This document shows, one piece after another, positions 27,085-36,834 of a stretch of DNA of 64,000 nucleotides (the stretch's first letter is position 1; every line of letters starts with the position of its first letter). The DNA comes from Boseongicola aestuarii (lineage in GTDB: Bacteria; Pseudomonadota; Alphaproteobacteria; Rhodobacterales; Rhodobacteraceae), in NCBI RefSeq assembly GCF_900184815.1, contig NZ_FXXQ01000002.1, positions 186,001 through 250,000 on the forward strand, written 5' to 3'. A program made the position numbers and the translations under genes. Under the pieces are notes generated by a model. It was not told where the DNA came from. It searched no databases and saw only the letters and a program-made list of their open reading frames with translations.

Positions 27085-28053
27085 ATGGTTATTAGTGCAG
27101 AACCGATTATCTATGGACTTATTTTCCTGGCTGTTCTGGCTCTGGTACAGGGCATCTATCTGACGGTTTTCGGCAAATCGATCAGTCTGAACAGTCGCGT
27201 TAATCGCCGTCTCGAAATGCTCGAACGTGGCGCTGGTCGCGAGCAGGTGTTGGAACAACTCCGCAAGGAAATGTCCCAGCACATGAAGTCGAAAAGCATC
27301 CCGCTTTATTCAATTTTGGCTGAAAAAGCGCAAAAAGCGAACATCGCCTTTACCCCAAGCCAACTGATCATGGTGATGGGTATTCTGGCGGTTGTGTCAT
27401 TCGTGCTGTTGACCTTCGGCACGACTGCCTCCTTTGTCATCCGTGCCGTTTTGTCGGTGATTATGGGTGTCGGCGCGGTTTTCGTCTGGGTAAACAATAC
27501 AGCCAAGAAACGCCTTGGCATGATCGAAGAACAACTCCCGGACGCTGTTGAACTAATGGTGCGCAGCTTGCGCGTTGGCCACCCGTTCACATCAGCATTG
27601 CAAATCGTCGCCAAGGAAGTCCCCGACCCGCTCGGCTCGGAAATGGGCGTGATCTCGGACGAAAGCGCCTACGGGCGCGACGTCGGCGAAGCCCTGAAAC
27701 ACATGGCCGAACGCCTTGATATGCAGGATTTGCGCTTCCTGGCGGTTGCCGTCACTATCCAGCAGACCTCGGGTGGTAACCTCGCCGAAATCCTTCACGG
27801 GCTGGCAAAGGTTATTCGCGCTCGCTTCAAGCTGTTCCGTCGCGTTAAAGCGATCACCGCAGAAGCCAAGTGGTCGGGCATGTTCCTGTCTGTATTCCCG
27901 ATTGGTGCCCTTGTGATGATCAACGTCATTCAGCCCAATTACTATGACGAGGTCAAACAGACCGCCGTCTTCATTCCGGCCTGTCTGGTCGTTGCAGCCT
28001 TTTTGGTGGTGAACGTATTCGTCATGAAATCGCTTGTGAATATTAAGGTATAG
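27085..28053 (+). CDS. tadB: Tad inner-membrane platform protein TadB
   Basis: A 322-residue protein with an N-terminal helix, a cytoplasmic T2SSF (GspF-like) domain at about 160-290 ('LPDAVELMVRSLRVGHPFTSAL', 'QQTSGGNLAEILHGLAKVIR') and two or three C-terminal helices. With TadC it forms the membrane platform below the pilus. It starts 6 bp after cpaF, behind GGAG. Confidence 0.95.
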   Translation: MVISAEPIIYGLIFLAVLALVQGIYLTVFGKSISLNSRVNRRLEMLERGAGREQVLEQLRKEMSQHMKSKSIPLYSILAEKAQKANIAFTPSQLIMVMGILAVVSFVLLTFGTTASFVIRAVLSVIMGVGAVFVWVNNTAKKRLGMIEEQLPDAVELMVRSLRVGHPFTSALQIVAKEVPDPLGSEMGVISDESAYGRDVGEALKHMAERLDMQDLRFLAVAVTIQQTSGGNLAEILHGLAKVIRARFKLFRRVKAITAEAKWSGMFLSVFPIGALVMINVIQPNYYDEVKQTAVFIPACLVVAAFLVVNVFVMKSLVNIKV

Positions 28054-28058
28054 GCCCG

Positions 28059-29063
28059 ATGGAAAAGATCTTTGAACTCTATGACACGGCTAATGCCCTG
28101 CTGACCGAGCAGTTTGGCGAACTCGGGCCGCTTCTGGTGATCGGTGTCCTCGGGCTATTCCTGATCCTCCTGACATTGCCGACGCTGTTGAAAAAGCAGC
28201 ACGACCCGCTCGACAAACTGCGCGCGGCGGCTCAGGCAAGCGCAGAGGTCGACGCAGGCGACGGCAAAAAACGTCTTCGGGCCGGTAAGGGCAAAGGCGC
28301 CAAGCTGGCAAAGTATTCGGGCTTCCTCGAACCGCAGGATGAAAAAGAGTACTCCGCTGTTGCGCTAAAGCTTTTGCAGGCGGGATATCGCAGCAAGGAC
28401 GCGGTGCGAACCTATCACTTCCTTCAGTTTGCGCTGGGAATCGCGTTTCTATGCATTGGCATTATCTATGCGATCTACACCAGCGCAACGGGTGAACCCA
28501 CGACACAAGCGCTCATTCTCTCGGTGATCATTCCAGGCGGCGCTGGCTATATGATGCCGAAATACTGGGTCACACGGCGTCAGGCCGAACGCGAAGAGGA
28601 AATCACCAACGGATTTCCCGATGCCTTGGACATGATGCTTGTCTGCGTGGAAGCCGGTCAGTCTCTGGACCAGTCCATCATCCGGGTGAGCAAGGAAATT
28701 CGCGCAGGTTACCCCGCTTTGGCTGATGAATTCGAGATCGTTGCGCACGAGATGAAAGCCGGTAAGGACAAACAACAAGTCCTGCGGGATATGTCCGAAC
28801 GTGCTGGCGTCGCCGACGTGGCCAGTTTCGTGACCGTTTTGATCCAATCGGCCAGCTTTGGTACCTCGATCGCGGAAGCCTTGCGGGTTTATGCGTCCGA
28901 AATGCGCGATAAACGGGTCATGCGGGCCGAAGAGAAGGCAAACAAGTTGCCTACCAAGATGACCCTTGCCACAATGATGCTAACAGTGCCGCCGCTTCTG
29001 ATCATTCTCATTGGTCCGTCGATCTATGGCATTGCACAAACGCTGGCGAAGGCAAACTTCTAA
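28059..29063 (+). CDS. tadC: Tad inner-membrane platform protein TadC
   Basis: A 334-residue T2SSF-domain protein, the usual partner of TadB. Hydrophobic segments at about 22-40, 125-160 and 305-330 flank the F domain ('FPDALDMMLVCVEAGQSLDQSIIRVSKEI', 'DVASFVTVLIQSASFGTSIAEAL'). It lies 5 bp after tadB. Length and layout are normal. Confidence 0.95.
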   Translation: MEKIFELYDTANALLTEQFGELGPLLVIGVLGLFLILLTLPTLLKKQHDPLDKLRAAAQASAEVDAGDGKKRLRAGKGKGAKLAKYSGFLEPQDEKEYSAVALKLLQAGYRSKDAVRTYHFLQFALGIAFLCIGIIYAIYTSATGEPTTQALILSVIIPGGAGYMMPKYWVTRRQAEREEEITNGFPDALDMMLVCVEAGQSLDQSIIRVSKEIRAGYPALADEFEIVAHEMKAGKDKQQVLRDMSERAGVADVASFVTVLIQSASFGTSIAEALRVYASEMRDKRVMRAEEKANKLPTKMTLATMMLTVPPLLIILIGPSIYGIAQTLAKANF

Positions 29064-29071
29064 GGGGCAAA

Positions 29072-29656
29072 ATGCATCTCAGGGTTCTATTCGTCGGGAG
29101 TGCCGCTCTGGCTCTCCTGACGGCCTGTGAGGAAACCGGCGGCCTTCAACAGGCCGCCGACAGTCCGTTTGCGCCTGGCGCAGGGGCGGGCGAAGTGGCA
29201 GAGGCCGATTTCGTGGATGGTTTGACGGTCGGTCACCGGCTGATGGCTTCCGGCGAATATGAACTCGCCCTCAGGGCTTACTATCGCGCGGCCGCCGAAG
29301 AAGGCGTCAACGTCGATGTGCTCTCCGCGATAGGCTCGGCCAATCTGCAACTCGGCCGCCTGAACCAGGCTGAACAAATCCTGCGGCGCGCCGTTGAACT
29401 GGACGAGACTTTTCCGCCCGCGTGGAACAACCTGGGCGTTGTGCTGATGGAAAAAGGCGAATTCGGCGAAGCAAGTCGTGTTTTTCGTATCGCATTCGCA
29501 CTGGATAGCGGTCAAAGCGCGGAAATTCGCGACAATCTGCGCTTAGCTCTCGCAAAACTTGGTGATCCGACTTATTCTGAGCCCGAGAGCGATTTCCGCC
29601 TGGTGCGGCGTGGTCCCGGATTTTTCCGGATCCTCGAAACACCCGAGACCCCGTAA
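29072..29656 (+). CDS. tadD: TadD-like TPR lipoprotein (1)
   Basis: A 194-residue lipoprotein (lipobox 'LLTAC') with tetratricopeptide repeats at about 55-155 ('ALRAYYRAAAEEGVNVDVLSAIG', 'LNQAEQILRRAVELDETFPPAWNN'). TadD proteins are pilotins or assembly factors for the tad secretin. Eight bases separate it from tadC; the ribosome site is AAGGGGC. Confidence 0.88.
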   Translation: MHLRVLFVGSAALALLTACEETGGLQQAADSPFAPGAGAGEVAEADFVDGLTVGHRLMASGEYELALRAYYRAAAEEGVNVDVLSAIGSANLQLGRLNQAEQILRRAVELDETFPPAWNNLGVVLMEKGEFGEASRVFRIAFALDSGQSAEIRDNLRLALAKLGDPTYSEPESDFRLVRRGPGFFRILETPETP

Positions 29657-29701
29657 AGAGGGCAGACAAGCGGAGCCGAGCAGCAAAAGGGACTGAGCAT
29701 C

Positions 29702-30562
29702 ATGTGCCGGTACTACATTTCACTTGTCGCCATTGGCGCACTAGCCCTGACGGCCTGTGGTCCGCAGGGTCAATCTGACGAAGAACTGGCTCAGGCCTTG
29801 AAAGACGTCAATGTCATTGACGAAAGCAACCTGAACGACGTCATGCTGACGGTCGCGGACCCTGACGAGGCGGTCTCGTATTTTCAACGCGCGCTGGCAA
29901 TAAATCCAAACCGTATTGACCTGGCACGCGGCCTGGCGATTTCGCTGGTTCGCGCCGGCAAGGCGACGGCGGCAGCTTCCGCGTGGTCAAAAGTTCTTGC
30001 AATGCCCGGGGCGACAAACGAGGACCGCGTCGAGTACGCGGACGCGCTTATCCGCTCGAACCAGTGGGACCGCGCCGAAGCAGAGCTCGACAAGATCCCG
30101 CCGACCCATGAAACATTCAAACGATACCGCCTTGAAGCGATGATCGCGGACAGCAATAAGGAATGGACGAAAGCGGACAGCTTTTACGAGATTGCTGTCG
30201 GTCTTACGACCACGCCTTCCGGAACCCTGAACAACTGGGGCTACAGCCAACTGACGCGCGGGAATTACGCCGAGGCGGAACGTTTGTTCGGCGAAGCCCT
30301 GACCTATGACACCACAAGCTTCACGGCGAAGAACAACCTTGTCCTCGCCCGCGCCGCGCAACGCCGCTACGAAATGCCGGTGGTTCCGATGACCCAGATT
30401 GAGCGCGCTCAGCTGATCCACACAGCCGCGCTGTCCGCGATTAAACAGGGTGACATCGCCACCGGAAAGAGCCTCTTGCAGGATGCGATCGACACGCATC
30501 CACAGTTCTTCGAAGCGGCAGTCAGAAGCCTGGAAGCCCTTGAAAACACACCAACAAACTAG
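29702..30562 (+). CDS. TadD-like TPR lipoprotein (2)
   Basis: A 286-residue lipoprotein (lipobox 'LALTAC' at about residue 16-19) with several TPR-like helices between about 55 and 235 ('AVSYFQRALAINPNRIDLARGLA', 'YAEAERLFGEALTYDTTSF'). It is in the position of the second TPR gene of rhodobacteral tad loci. It is clearly distinct from the preceding lipoprotein, so not a recent duplication. Confidence 0.87.
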   Translation: MCRYYISLVAIGALALTACGPQGQSDEELAQALKDVNVIDESNLNDVMLTVADPDEAVSYFQRALAINPNRIDLARGLAISLVRAGKATAAASAWSKVLAMPGATNEDRVEYADALIRSNQWDRAEAELDKIPPTHETFKRYRLEAMIADSNKEWTKADSFYEIAVGLTTTPSGTLNNWGYSQLTRGNYAEAERLFGEALTYDTTSFTAKNNLVLARAAQRRYEMPVVPMTQIERAQLIHTAALSAIKQGDIATGKSLLQDAIDTHPQFFEAAVRSLEALENTPTN

Positions 30563-30577
30563 CAGGACGTCTTAGCG

Positions 30578-31066
30578 ATGGTAACCACTTGGACCGAGGC
30601 AGTATGGTTCTTGCCGTTCGTCATTCCGATCGCGATCTGGGTCACCTGGAGCGATATGGCCTCGATGAAAATTCCCAACAAGGCCGTTCTGGCCTTGATG
30701 ATTGTGTTTGCGGTCATCGGCCTGATTGCCCTGCCATTCGTGGATTACCTCTGGCGTTGGGCTCATTTCGCCGTCGTTCTGGTCATCACCTTTGTGCTGA
30801 ACGCGTTGCGCCTGCTGGGTGCCGGGGACGCCAAATTTGCCGCCGCAATGGCACCCTTCATCGCCCTGCCCGATTGGTATCCGTTCATGTTCCTGCTCGG
30901 AGCGACCCTGATCGCCGCGTTCATCGTCCATCGCGTCGCAAAGGCCACTAGGATCCGCCAGATGGTCCCCGACTGGGAAAGCTGGACAAGGCGCGAATTC
31001 CCGATGGGTATGGCGCTGGCCCCGGCCCTGGTTTTTTACCTGGCTATCGCCTTGGCTCAGGGCTGA
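30578..31066 (+). CDS. cpaA: Prepilin peptidase CpaA (TadV)
   Basis: A 162-residue A24-family aspartic peptidase with about five helices that cleaves the pilin leaders. The two catalytic aspartates are Asp26 ('WSDMAS') and Asp84 in 'GAGDAKF', the GxGD motif. It lacks the N-methylation domain, as is normal for TadV. Last gene of the tad transcript; its end overlaps the convergent membrane-protein gene by 10 bp. Confidence 0.95.
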   Translation: MVTTWTEAVWFLPFVIPIAIWVTWSDMASMKIPNKAVLALMIVFAVIGLIALPFVDYLWRWAHFAVVLVITFVLNALRLLGAGDAKFAAAMAPFIALPDWYPFMFLLGATLIAAFIVHRVAKATRIRQMVPDWESWTRREFPMGMALAPALVFYLAIALAQG

Positions 31067-32682
31067 GTGATTGAATACAACACGTAAAGCTCATTGTCCC
31101 TGATCGGGGTCAGCGTGTAGTCGCTGACCTCAAGCTCATTGACCATTAAGGCGCGCGCTGCAGTCACAAAAGCACATTTCGGCGCAAGCACGTAGTCTGC
31201 GGTCTCCATGCCGGACAGATTCCCATAGTACCACGGCGCGCCATGCTCCAGCGGCGCGAAGTCACCAAACAACCAGAACGCGGACACGAGATCGGTCACA
31301 AAAAGCTGACTCTCCGAAGGGAGATCCGCGCGCGCGAGGTCTGCACTGATTTCTTTGAGCCAGGCGGCCATTCCTGCCTGCATCTCGCATTCGGGCAACT
31401 CAACGCCCGCAAGAACCGTCGGTTCCTGTCGCGCCGCTGCATCACGATACTTGTACCAGGCAGTTCCGCGAATATCGAGTTCGACCAGCGCAGTCACCGT
31501 GTTTCCTCGATCTGACCGGATCATGATATCGGAATGCTCGGATAGCGCGGGCAGCATCGGCTCATACCTGGAAATGTCCTGTGCGGAATGGCGGAGCGGC
31601 GACATCGCCAGCGTCATGGCCGATGGCAGGAATATCAAGACTGTGGCCGCGCTCAGCGTCGACAGTCCGGTATGGATGTCCATCCCGTGTACCACGCGCT
31701 CGCCCGGTGCCGGACGCAGAACCACCATCAACGCAATCATCGGAGCAAGCCACTTCGGATCATTCCCGAAATTCTGATACGTAATAAAGAAGCAACCCGG
31801 TATGAGCAGCGAAAGCCCAAGAGCTTCTGCGCGATGGCCTGCACGACTGATCAGCAGATAGATCATAAGCCCAACAGCCGTCGTCGCGATCGTGCTTGCT
31901 TGCGAAAGCAACTCAACGAAGGGCGTACCTGCGTGCGGTCTGACCTCGGACCCCGAGACGGTCAGCAGATCGCCAACGTAGCGCAGCCAGAAATCGAACC
32001 CCAACAGAACAAGCGCGCCAATCGCGGCAAAAGCCCCGGTCACCACGGCAGCACCGACAACGGCCCACCGTTTTTTCAACAAAAGGACAACGGCAATTCC
32101 CGGCAGCAGGGCGACAAAGAACGTGACCTTCAGGAAGACAAAGAATGAAAGCCCAAGGCCAACCAAGATGCCATCAATCAATGGCATGTCACGACCGCGC
32201 GCAGGAGCAAAAGCCAGGAGTATGACGATCGAACCCACGGCCCAGGCCCAGCGATTGTAGTGCATGGAAATAGACAGGCCCGGCTCGCTTCCGCCAAAGC
32301 TCAAAGCCAGCACCAAGGCGAGGGTAAACCAAGCGAAAAAGTAACCGGTCTTGGGCGTAAGCCGCGACCAAGTCGTGTAAAAAATCGCAGGCAAAAGCAC
32401 AACAGCAACAAGGACTTGCGACCAAAGTATCGCCTGCCCAATGCCGTATCCACGCGTCAGAAAAAACTCGATCGGCAGAAACGACAAAACCCCCAGCGGA
32501 GTCATGAAATCTATATGCGGTACCAAGCCCTGTTCCATTCGGAACAAGATATCCAGCAAGTGAAACGTGTCGCCTTCATGCGCCGAGATCAGCAGCACAC
32601 CATGGCGCATTCCGAACCAGGAACACCCCAACAGAGTGACAATAAGAATTGAAAGTACAATAAGGGGATTTGGTCTGCTCAT
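31057..32682 (-). CDS. Polytopic membrane protein, GT-C glycosyltransferase-like
   Basis: A 541-residue protein with about ten hydrophobic helices in the first 380 residues and a soluble C-terminal part. An acidic motif in the first outer loop ('HEGDTFHLLD') followed by 'HIDFMTPLGVLSFLP' resembles the layout of GT-C enzymes, which take sugars from polyprenyl phosphates. I do not recognise a named family. The ATG at 32682 has AAAAGGA upstream and is preferred to one 18 bases earlier. It is convergent with cpaA and divergent from the AAA ATPase gene. A glycosyltransferase role is inference. Confidence 0.65.
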   Translation of the reverse strand: MSRPNPLIVLSILIVTLLGCSWFGMRHGVLLISAHEGDTFHLLDILFRMEQGLVPHIDFMTPLGVLSFLPIEFFLTRGYGIGQAILWSQVLVAVVLLPAIFYTTWSRLTPKTGYFFAWFTLALVLALSFGGSEPGLSISMHYNRWAWAVGSIVILLAFAPARGRDMPLIDGILVGLGLSFFVFLKVTFFVALLPGIAVVLLLKKRWAVVGAAVVTGAFAAIGALVLLGFDFWLRYVGDLLTVSGSEVRPHAGTPFVELLSQASTIATTAVGLMIYLLISRAGHRAEALGLSLLIPGCFFITYQNFGNDPKWLAPMIALMVVLRPAPGERVVHGMDIHTGLSTLSAATVLIFLPSAMTLAMSPLRHSAQDISRYEPMLPALSEHSDIMIRSDRGNTVTALVELDIRGTAWYKYRDAAARQEPTVLAGVELPECEMQAGMAAWLKEISADLARADLPSESQLFVTDLVSAFWLFGDFAPLEHGAPWYYGNLSGMETADYVLAPKCAFVTAARALMVNELEVSDYTLTPIRDNELYVLYSITQP

Positions 32683-32816
32683 TCCCCATCCTTTTTCCAT
32701 TTTTTAGCCACAATAGCCGGTCATGTTCCGGTCAGCAAAGGCTTGGCATGGGTTATTGTTCAAAATTGGGCAACAGCTGGCTAAAGAATTTTTTGGATGA
32801 GGCACGGGTAACTCAG

Positions 32817-34127
32817 ATGAATATGGAAACTTCGAACGTCATGGCCCCACCGGCTCCTCGGTCGCTGGAAGGTATGAAGCTGCCGACGGTCATGATGCGG
32901 GATATTGTATTGAAAACAATGTTCCGGATGAACCTGGATATGGTGACAGAGATCGCAAAGGCAATCTGCCTTCCTATCCCGGTGACGCAGGAATTGATTG
33001 ATTTGGCGCGCGATCAGCGTCTGCTCGAAGCCACTGGTACACTTCACGCAAACTCCGGCGGTGAAATGGGCTTTCAATTGACGGACGCCGGGAAAGCCCG
33101 CGCGCTCGACGCTCTCAGCCAGTCCGAATACTACGGCGCAATGCCGGTCCCGCTGGCTGTCTACTCCGAGCAGGTCAAGCGCCAGTCGATCCGAAATATT
33201 CAGGTCTCGCGCGATCAATTGAACGGTGCGATGGGCCATCTCATACTCCCCGAGGAACTGCTTGACCATTTGGGACCCGCCGTCAGTGCGGGACGTTCGG
33301 TCTTGATGTATGGACCTCCCGGCAACGGTAAATCTTCGATCTCGAACGGTATCCGCGACGCGCTTGGCGACAAGATCTATGTTCCCCGCGCAATCGAATA
33401 TTCGGGTCAGGTGATTACTGTCTATGACCCGATCGTACACACCGCCGCAGAAGAACAAGTGGACGATCCGAATTCACTGCGTCGCACGTCGGGCCGCTAT
33501 GACACGCGCTATGTGCTCTGCGACCGTCCGACTGTGATTACCGGTGGTGAGCTTTCGCTTTCGATGCTGGACCTTGTCTACAATCCGACCGCGCGCACCT
33601 ATCAAGCACCTTTGCAGCTTAAATCTACCGGTGGCGTCTTCATCGTGGACGACCTTGGCCGTCAGGAAGAACCGCCGCAGGCGCTGGTGAACCGCTGGAT
33701 TGTTCCCTTGGAAGAAAACAAGGATATCCTCGCGCTGCAATCAGGTGAGAAGTTCGAGGTGCCCTTCGACACGCTTGTGATCTTCTCCACCAACTTCCAC
33801 CCGAACGAGATCTTCGACAAAGCGGCGTTGCGCCGGATCTTCTTCAAGATCAAGATCGACGGTCCGGATCAGGAGGACTATCTCAAAATCTTCGCCATGG
33901 TCGCACGGAAACGCAAGATGCCGCTGGATGAAGATACGTTGGTTTACCTGATCAAGCACAAGTACCCGACGATCGACAACATCTACGCGAACTACCAGCC
34001 GATCTTCCTTGTGGACCAGATGATCGCGATCTGCGAATTCGAGGGCATCCCATACCAGATGTCACCGGAATTGATCGACCGTGCCTGGGCGAACATGTTC
34101 GTCAAGGAAGAGAAGATCGTTCACTAA
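32817..34127 (+). CDS. AAA ATPase beside the tad locus
   Basis: A 436-residue protein. The N-terminal 110 residues look like a helical or winged DNA/protein-binding part ('MMRDIVLKTMFRMNLDMVTEIAKAI'); the rest is an AAA domain with Walker A 'GPPGNGKSS' (Lys172), Walker B 'VFIVDDLG', sensor-type 'IFSTNFHP' and an arginine-rich 'ALRRIFFKI'. Relatives are found next to tad genes in roseobacters, but their role is not known to me. Start ATG 32817 chosen; an ATG six bases later is equally possible. A terminator follows. Confidence 0.82.
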   Translation: MNMETSNVMAPPAPRSLEGMKLPTVMMRDIVLKTMFRMNLDMVTEIAKAICLPIPVTQELIDLARDQRLLEATGTLHANSGGEMGFQLTDAGKARALDALSQSEYYGAMPVPLAVYSEQVKRQSIRNIQVSRDQLNGAMGHLILPEELLDHLGPAVSAGRSVLMYGPPGNGKSSISNGIRDALGDKIYVPRAIEYSGQVITVYDPIVHTAAEEQVDDPNSLRRTSGRYDTRYVLCDRPTVITGGELSLSMLDLVYNPTARTYQAPLQLKSTGGVFIVDDLGRQEEPPQALVNRWIVPLEENKDILALQSGEKFEVPFDTLVIFSTNFHPNEIFDKAALRRIFFKIKIDGPDQEDYLKIFAMVARKRKMPLDEDTLVYLIKHKYPTIDNIYANYQPIFLVDQMIAICEFEGIPYQMSPELIDRAWANMFVKEEKIVH

Positions 34128-34137
34128 GTAAACCTTG

Positions 34138-34207
34138 GACGGTGGGGGACCAGGTCCCCCGCCGCGCTGACGCGCGACTCCCCTTGGGATATTTATCGCC
34201 AAAAAGA
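34138..34207 (+). repeat. Post-gene AT-rich element, copy b
   Basis: Eleven bases after the AAA ATPase stop, a hairpin GGGGGAC-CAG-GTCCCCC (34144-34160) is followed by 'ctccccttgggatattt' and an A-rich 'gccaaaaagaaag'. Same design as the elements after ctaE, ruvB, ruvA and msrA. Confidence 0.55.
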
Positions 34208-34210
34208 AAG

Positions 34211-34234
34211 GCCCGGGTTTCCTCGGGCTTTTTT
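34211..34234 (+). terminator. Intrinsic terminator after the AAA ATPase gene
   Basis: A GCCCG/CGGGC-based stem (34211-34228) with a short loop, followed by six T residues. It ends the AAA ATPase transcript 20 bp before the helicase gene. Confidence 0.85.
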
Positions 34235-34253
34235 GCGGACTACATCCTTTGAT

Positions 34254-36701
34254 ATGTCCGCCATCCCGCCTTCCTTTCACAATTGGTTCGCCTCTCGCGG
34301 TTGGTCGATCCACCCGCACCAGACAGAAATGGCCGAGCGCAGCGACGCCGCGTCCCTTTTGCTGATTGCCCCGACAGGAGGCGGAAAGACGCTTGCCGGG
34401 TTTTTGCCAACCCTCGCCGAATTGGCGCATGGTGACCGAAATGGCCTCCACACAATTTATGTCTCGCCTCTGAAAGCGCTGGCAGCAGACATTCGAAGGA
34501 ACCTCGGGACACCCATCGAAGAGATGAACCTGCCGATACGCGTGGAAGATCGGACCGGAGACACGCCCGCATCGCGCAAAAAACGCCAGCGCGCCGACCC
34601 GCCGCACATTCTGTTAACTACACCTGAAAGCCTCGCGCTGCTTTTGACCTATGAAGATGCACCGCGGATGTTTTCCGGTCTTTCACGCGTGATCATCGAT
34701 GAAATTCATGCCCTTAGCGAAAGCAAACGTGGCGATCAACTGATGCTCTGCCTTGCTGAACTGCAGAACCTCGCACCAGCCGTGCGGCGCGTCGGCCTAT
34801 CCGCAACCGTCGAGAACCCCGCCGCGATCGCTCAATTCCTGGCGCGTCACCCAGATCCGTGCCCGGTCCTTTATGCAGACCCGGGACCTCCGCCCGACAT
34901 TTCGATGCTTGAAACCGAGGAGCTCCCCCCTTGGTCAGGCGGCGGCGGCAAATACGCAATTCCGCGCGTTCTGGACGAGATCAAAAAGCACAAAACGACG
35001 CTTATCTTCCACAACACCCGCGCACAGGCCGAGATTTTTTTCCACGAGCTTTGGCTGGCCAACGATGAGAGCCTGCCTATCGGCATCCACCACGGCAGCC
35101 TATCGCGTGAGCAGCGCGAAAGGGTCGAGGCGGCCATGGTTCGCGGTGATCTGCGCGCCATTGTCGCGACAGGTTCGCTGGACCTTGGGATCGATTGGGG
35201 CGATGTCGACCTAGTCATTCAGATCGGCGCACCAAAGAACGTCAAACGGCTGGTCCAAAGGATCGGGCGGGCAAATCACACTTACAACGCGCCGTCCAAA
35301 GCCATGATCGTCCCGGCCAACCGGTTCGAAGTTGTTGAATGCAGCGCCGCTCTGGCAGCCGTCCGCGAAGCCGATCTGGACGGCGAACCGCGCGGGCGGG
35401 CTCCGCGTGACGTACTGTGCCAACACATCCTGATACGCGCCTGCCGCGGTCCATTTGACGCGGACGCGCTCTATTCGACTTTCTTGACGAGCGGCACATT
35501 CGCCTGCCTGACGCGACAGGCCTTTGACCGCTGTCTCGATATGGTCGCAACCGGTGGCTATGCTTTGCGCGCCTATGACCGATGGCAACGTCTGAAACAA
35601 TTGCCCGACGGACGTTGGCAATTGCGCGACCCGCGTGCTGCCCAACAGATCCGCATGAATCTCGGGACCATACAGGACACCGATACGCTGAAAGTCCGTC
35701 TAAAAGGCAGAGGTTCGGGAAGGCCACTCGGAGAAATCGAAGAAGGGTTTGCAGCAACACTGACACCCGGTGACACCTTTTTGATCGGCGGACGCGTCGT
35801 GCGATACGAGGGCCTGCGAGAATTAACTGTCGAAGTCACCAGACGCGCCGACAAACCGCCAAAAATCGCGACGTTCATGGGGACAAAATTCGCCACCTCC
35901 ACGCAACTGTCCGAGCGTATCCTGAAGACCTTTGCGCGGGACAACTGGCCGGAACTTCCGCCACATACCGCCGATTGGCTGGCGCTTCAAAAAAAGGTCT
36001 CCAAGCTGCCGTCTGCCGATCGGCTGTTAATCGAAAGCTTCCCCCACGATGGTCGCCACCACACCTGCGTTTACGGATTTGCAGGTCGCAACGCGATGCA
36101 AACGCTTGGCTTATTGCTTACCGAGCGTATGGAAAAAGCCGGGCTTGATCCCCTTGGATTCGTCGCGACCGACTATGCCGTTCTGATCTGGGGTCTAAAT
36201 CAAGTGCCGGATGCGAAAGCGCTTTTTGATCGTGAAACGCTGCGTGAGGATTTCGAGAACTGGCTTTCCGGCAATGCCGTGATGAAGCGCACGTTCCGCG
36301 CTTCAGCCACCATCGCCGGACTTCTAGAGCGCAACTGGGGACATCAACGACGCACCGGGCGGCAAACGAGTTTCTCGTCCGACATTCTCTACGACACGCT
36401 CACGAAATACGACCCCGATCACCTGATGCTCGACATTACGCGGGACGAAGCGATGAAGGGGCTTGTGGACTATGGACGTATCGAAAACATGCTCGAACGC
36501 ACCAACGGGCGGGTCGACCACGTCATCCTGAACCGGGTCACGCCGTTGGCAGCGCCGTTGTTCCTTGAACCCGGACGGGTGCCCGTCATGGGAGAGGGAC
36601 GCGAAAGACTGATAGAACGGGAAGCCGAAAGATTAATGCAGGCCGCTGGCCTCGAAAGTCTGCCGAAGGAAAACAAACGGGCTTGGCGCGTTCCATATTA
36701 G
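34254..36701 (+). CDS. Ligase-associated DEXH helicase (Lhr family)
   Basis: An 815-residue superfamily 2 helicase. Motif I is 'APTGGGKT' (Lys45), motif II 'IIDEIH', motif III 'LSATVEN', motif VI 'QRIGRANH'; the C-terminal Lhr winged-helix and DUF4145-like parts follow. The length and the neighbour (PdeM) identify the type called ligase-associated DNA damage response helicase, also Lhr-Core. The companion DNA ligase and exonuclease are not next to it. Start ATG 34254 is used; a TTG frame extension overlaps the terminator stem. Confidence 0.93.
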   Translation: MSAIPPSFHNWFASRGWSIHPHQTEMAERSDAASLLLIAPTGGGKTLAGFLPTLAELAHGDRNGLHTIYVSPLKALAADIRRNLGTPIEEMNLPIRVEDRTGDTPASRKKRQRADPPHILLTTPESLALLLTYEDAPRMFSGLSRVIIDEIHALSESKRGDQLMLCLAELQNLAPAVRRVGLSATVENPAAIAQFLARHPDPCPVLYADPGPPPDISMLETEELPPWSGGGGKYAIPRVLDEIKKHKTTLIFHNTRAQAEIFFHELWLANDESLPIGIHHGSLSREQRERVEAAMVRGDLRAIVATGSLDLGIDWGDVDLVIQIGAPKNVKRLVQRIGRANHTYNAPSKAMIVPANRFEVVECSAALAAVREADLDGEPRGRAPRDVLCQHILIRACRGPFDADALYSTFLTSGTFACLTRQAFDRCLDMVATGGYALRAYDRWQRLKQLPDGRWQLRDPRAAQQIRMNLGTIQDTDTLKVRLKGRGSGRPLGEIEEGFAATLTPGDTFLIGGRVVRYEGLRELTVEVTRRADKPPKIATFMGTKFATSTQLSERILKTFARDNWPELPPHTADWLALQKKVSKLPSADRLLIESFPHDGRHHTCVYGFAGRNAMQTLGLLLTERMEKAGLDPLGFVATDYAVLIWGLNQVPDAKALFDRETLREDFENWLSGNAVMKRTFRASATIAGLLERNWGHQRRTGRQTSFSSDILYDTLTKYDPDHLMLDITRDEAMKGLVDYGRIENMLERTNGRVDHVILNRVTPLAAPLFLEPGRVPVMGEGRERLIEREAERLMQAAGLESLPKENKRAWRVPY

Positions 36702-36834
36702 GCTACCGCACGAACCCCGGCGCGGTCATCCCTATGAATTTTCAGTCACGTTTCAGTAAGGTTCTGCTCATCAAGCAAGGACCAGCGCAACACCGGCACT
36801 TGCAATTATCACTGTCAGGCATCAAGAACGAAGC

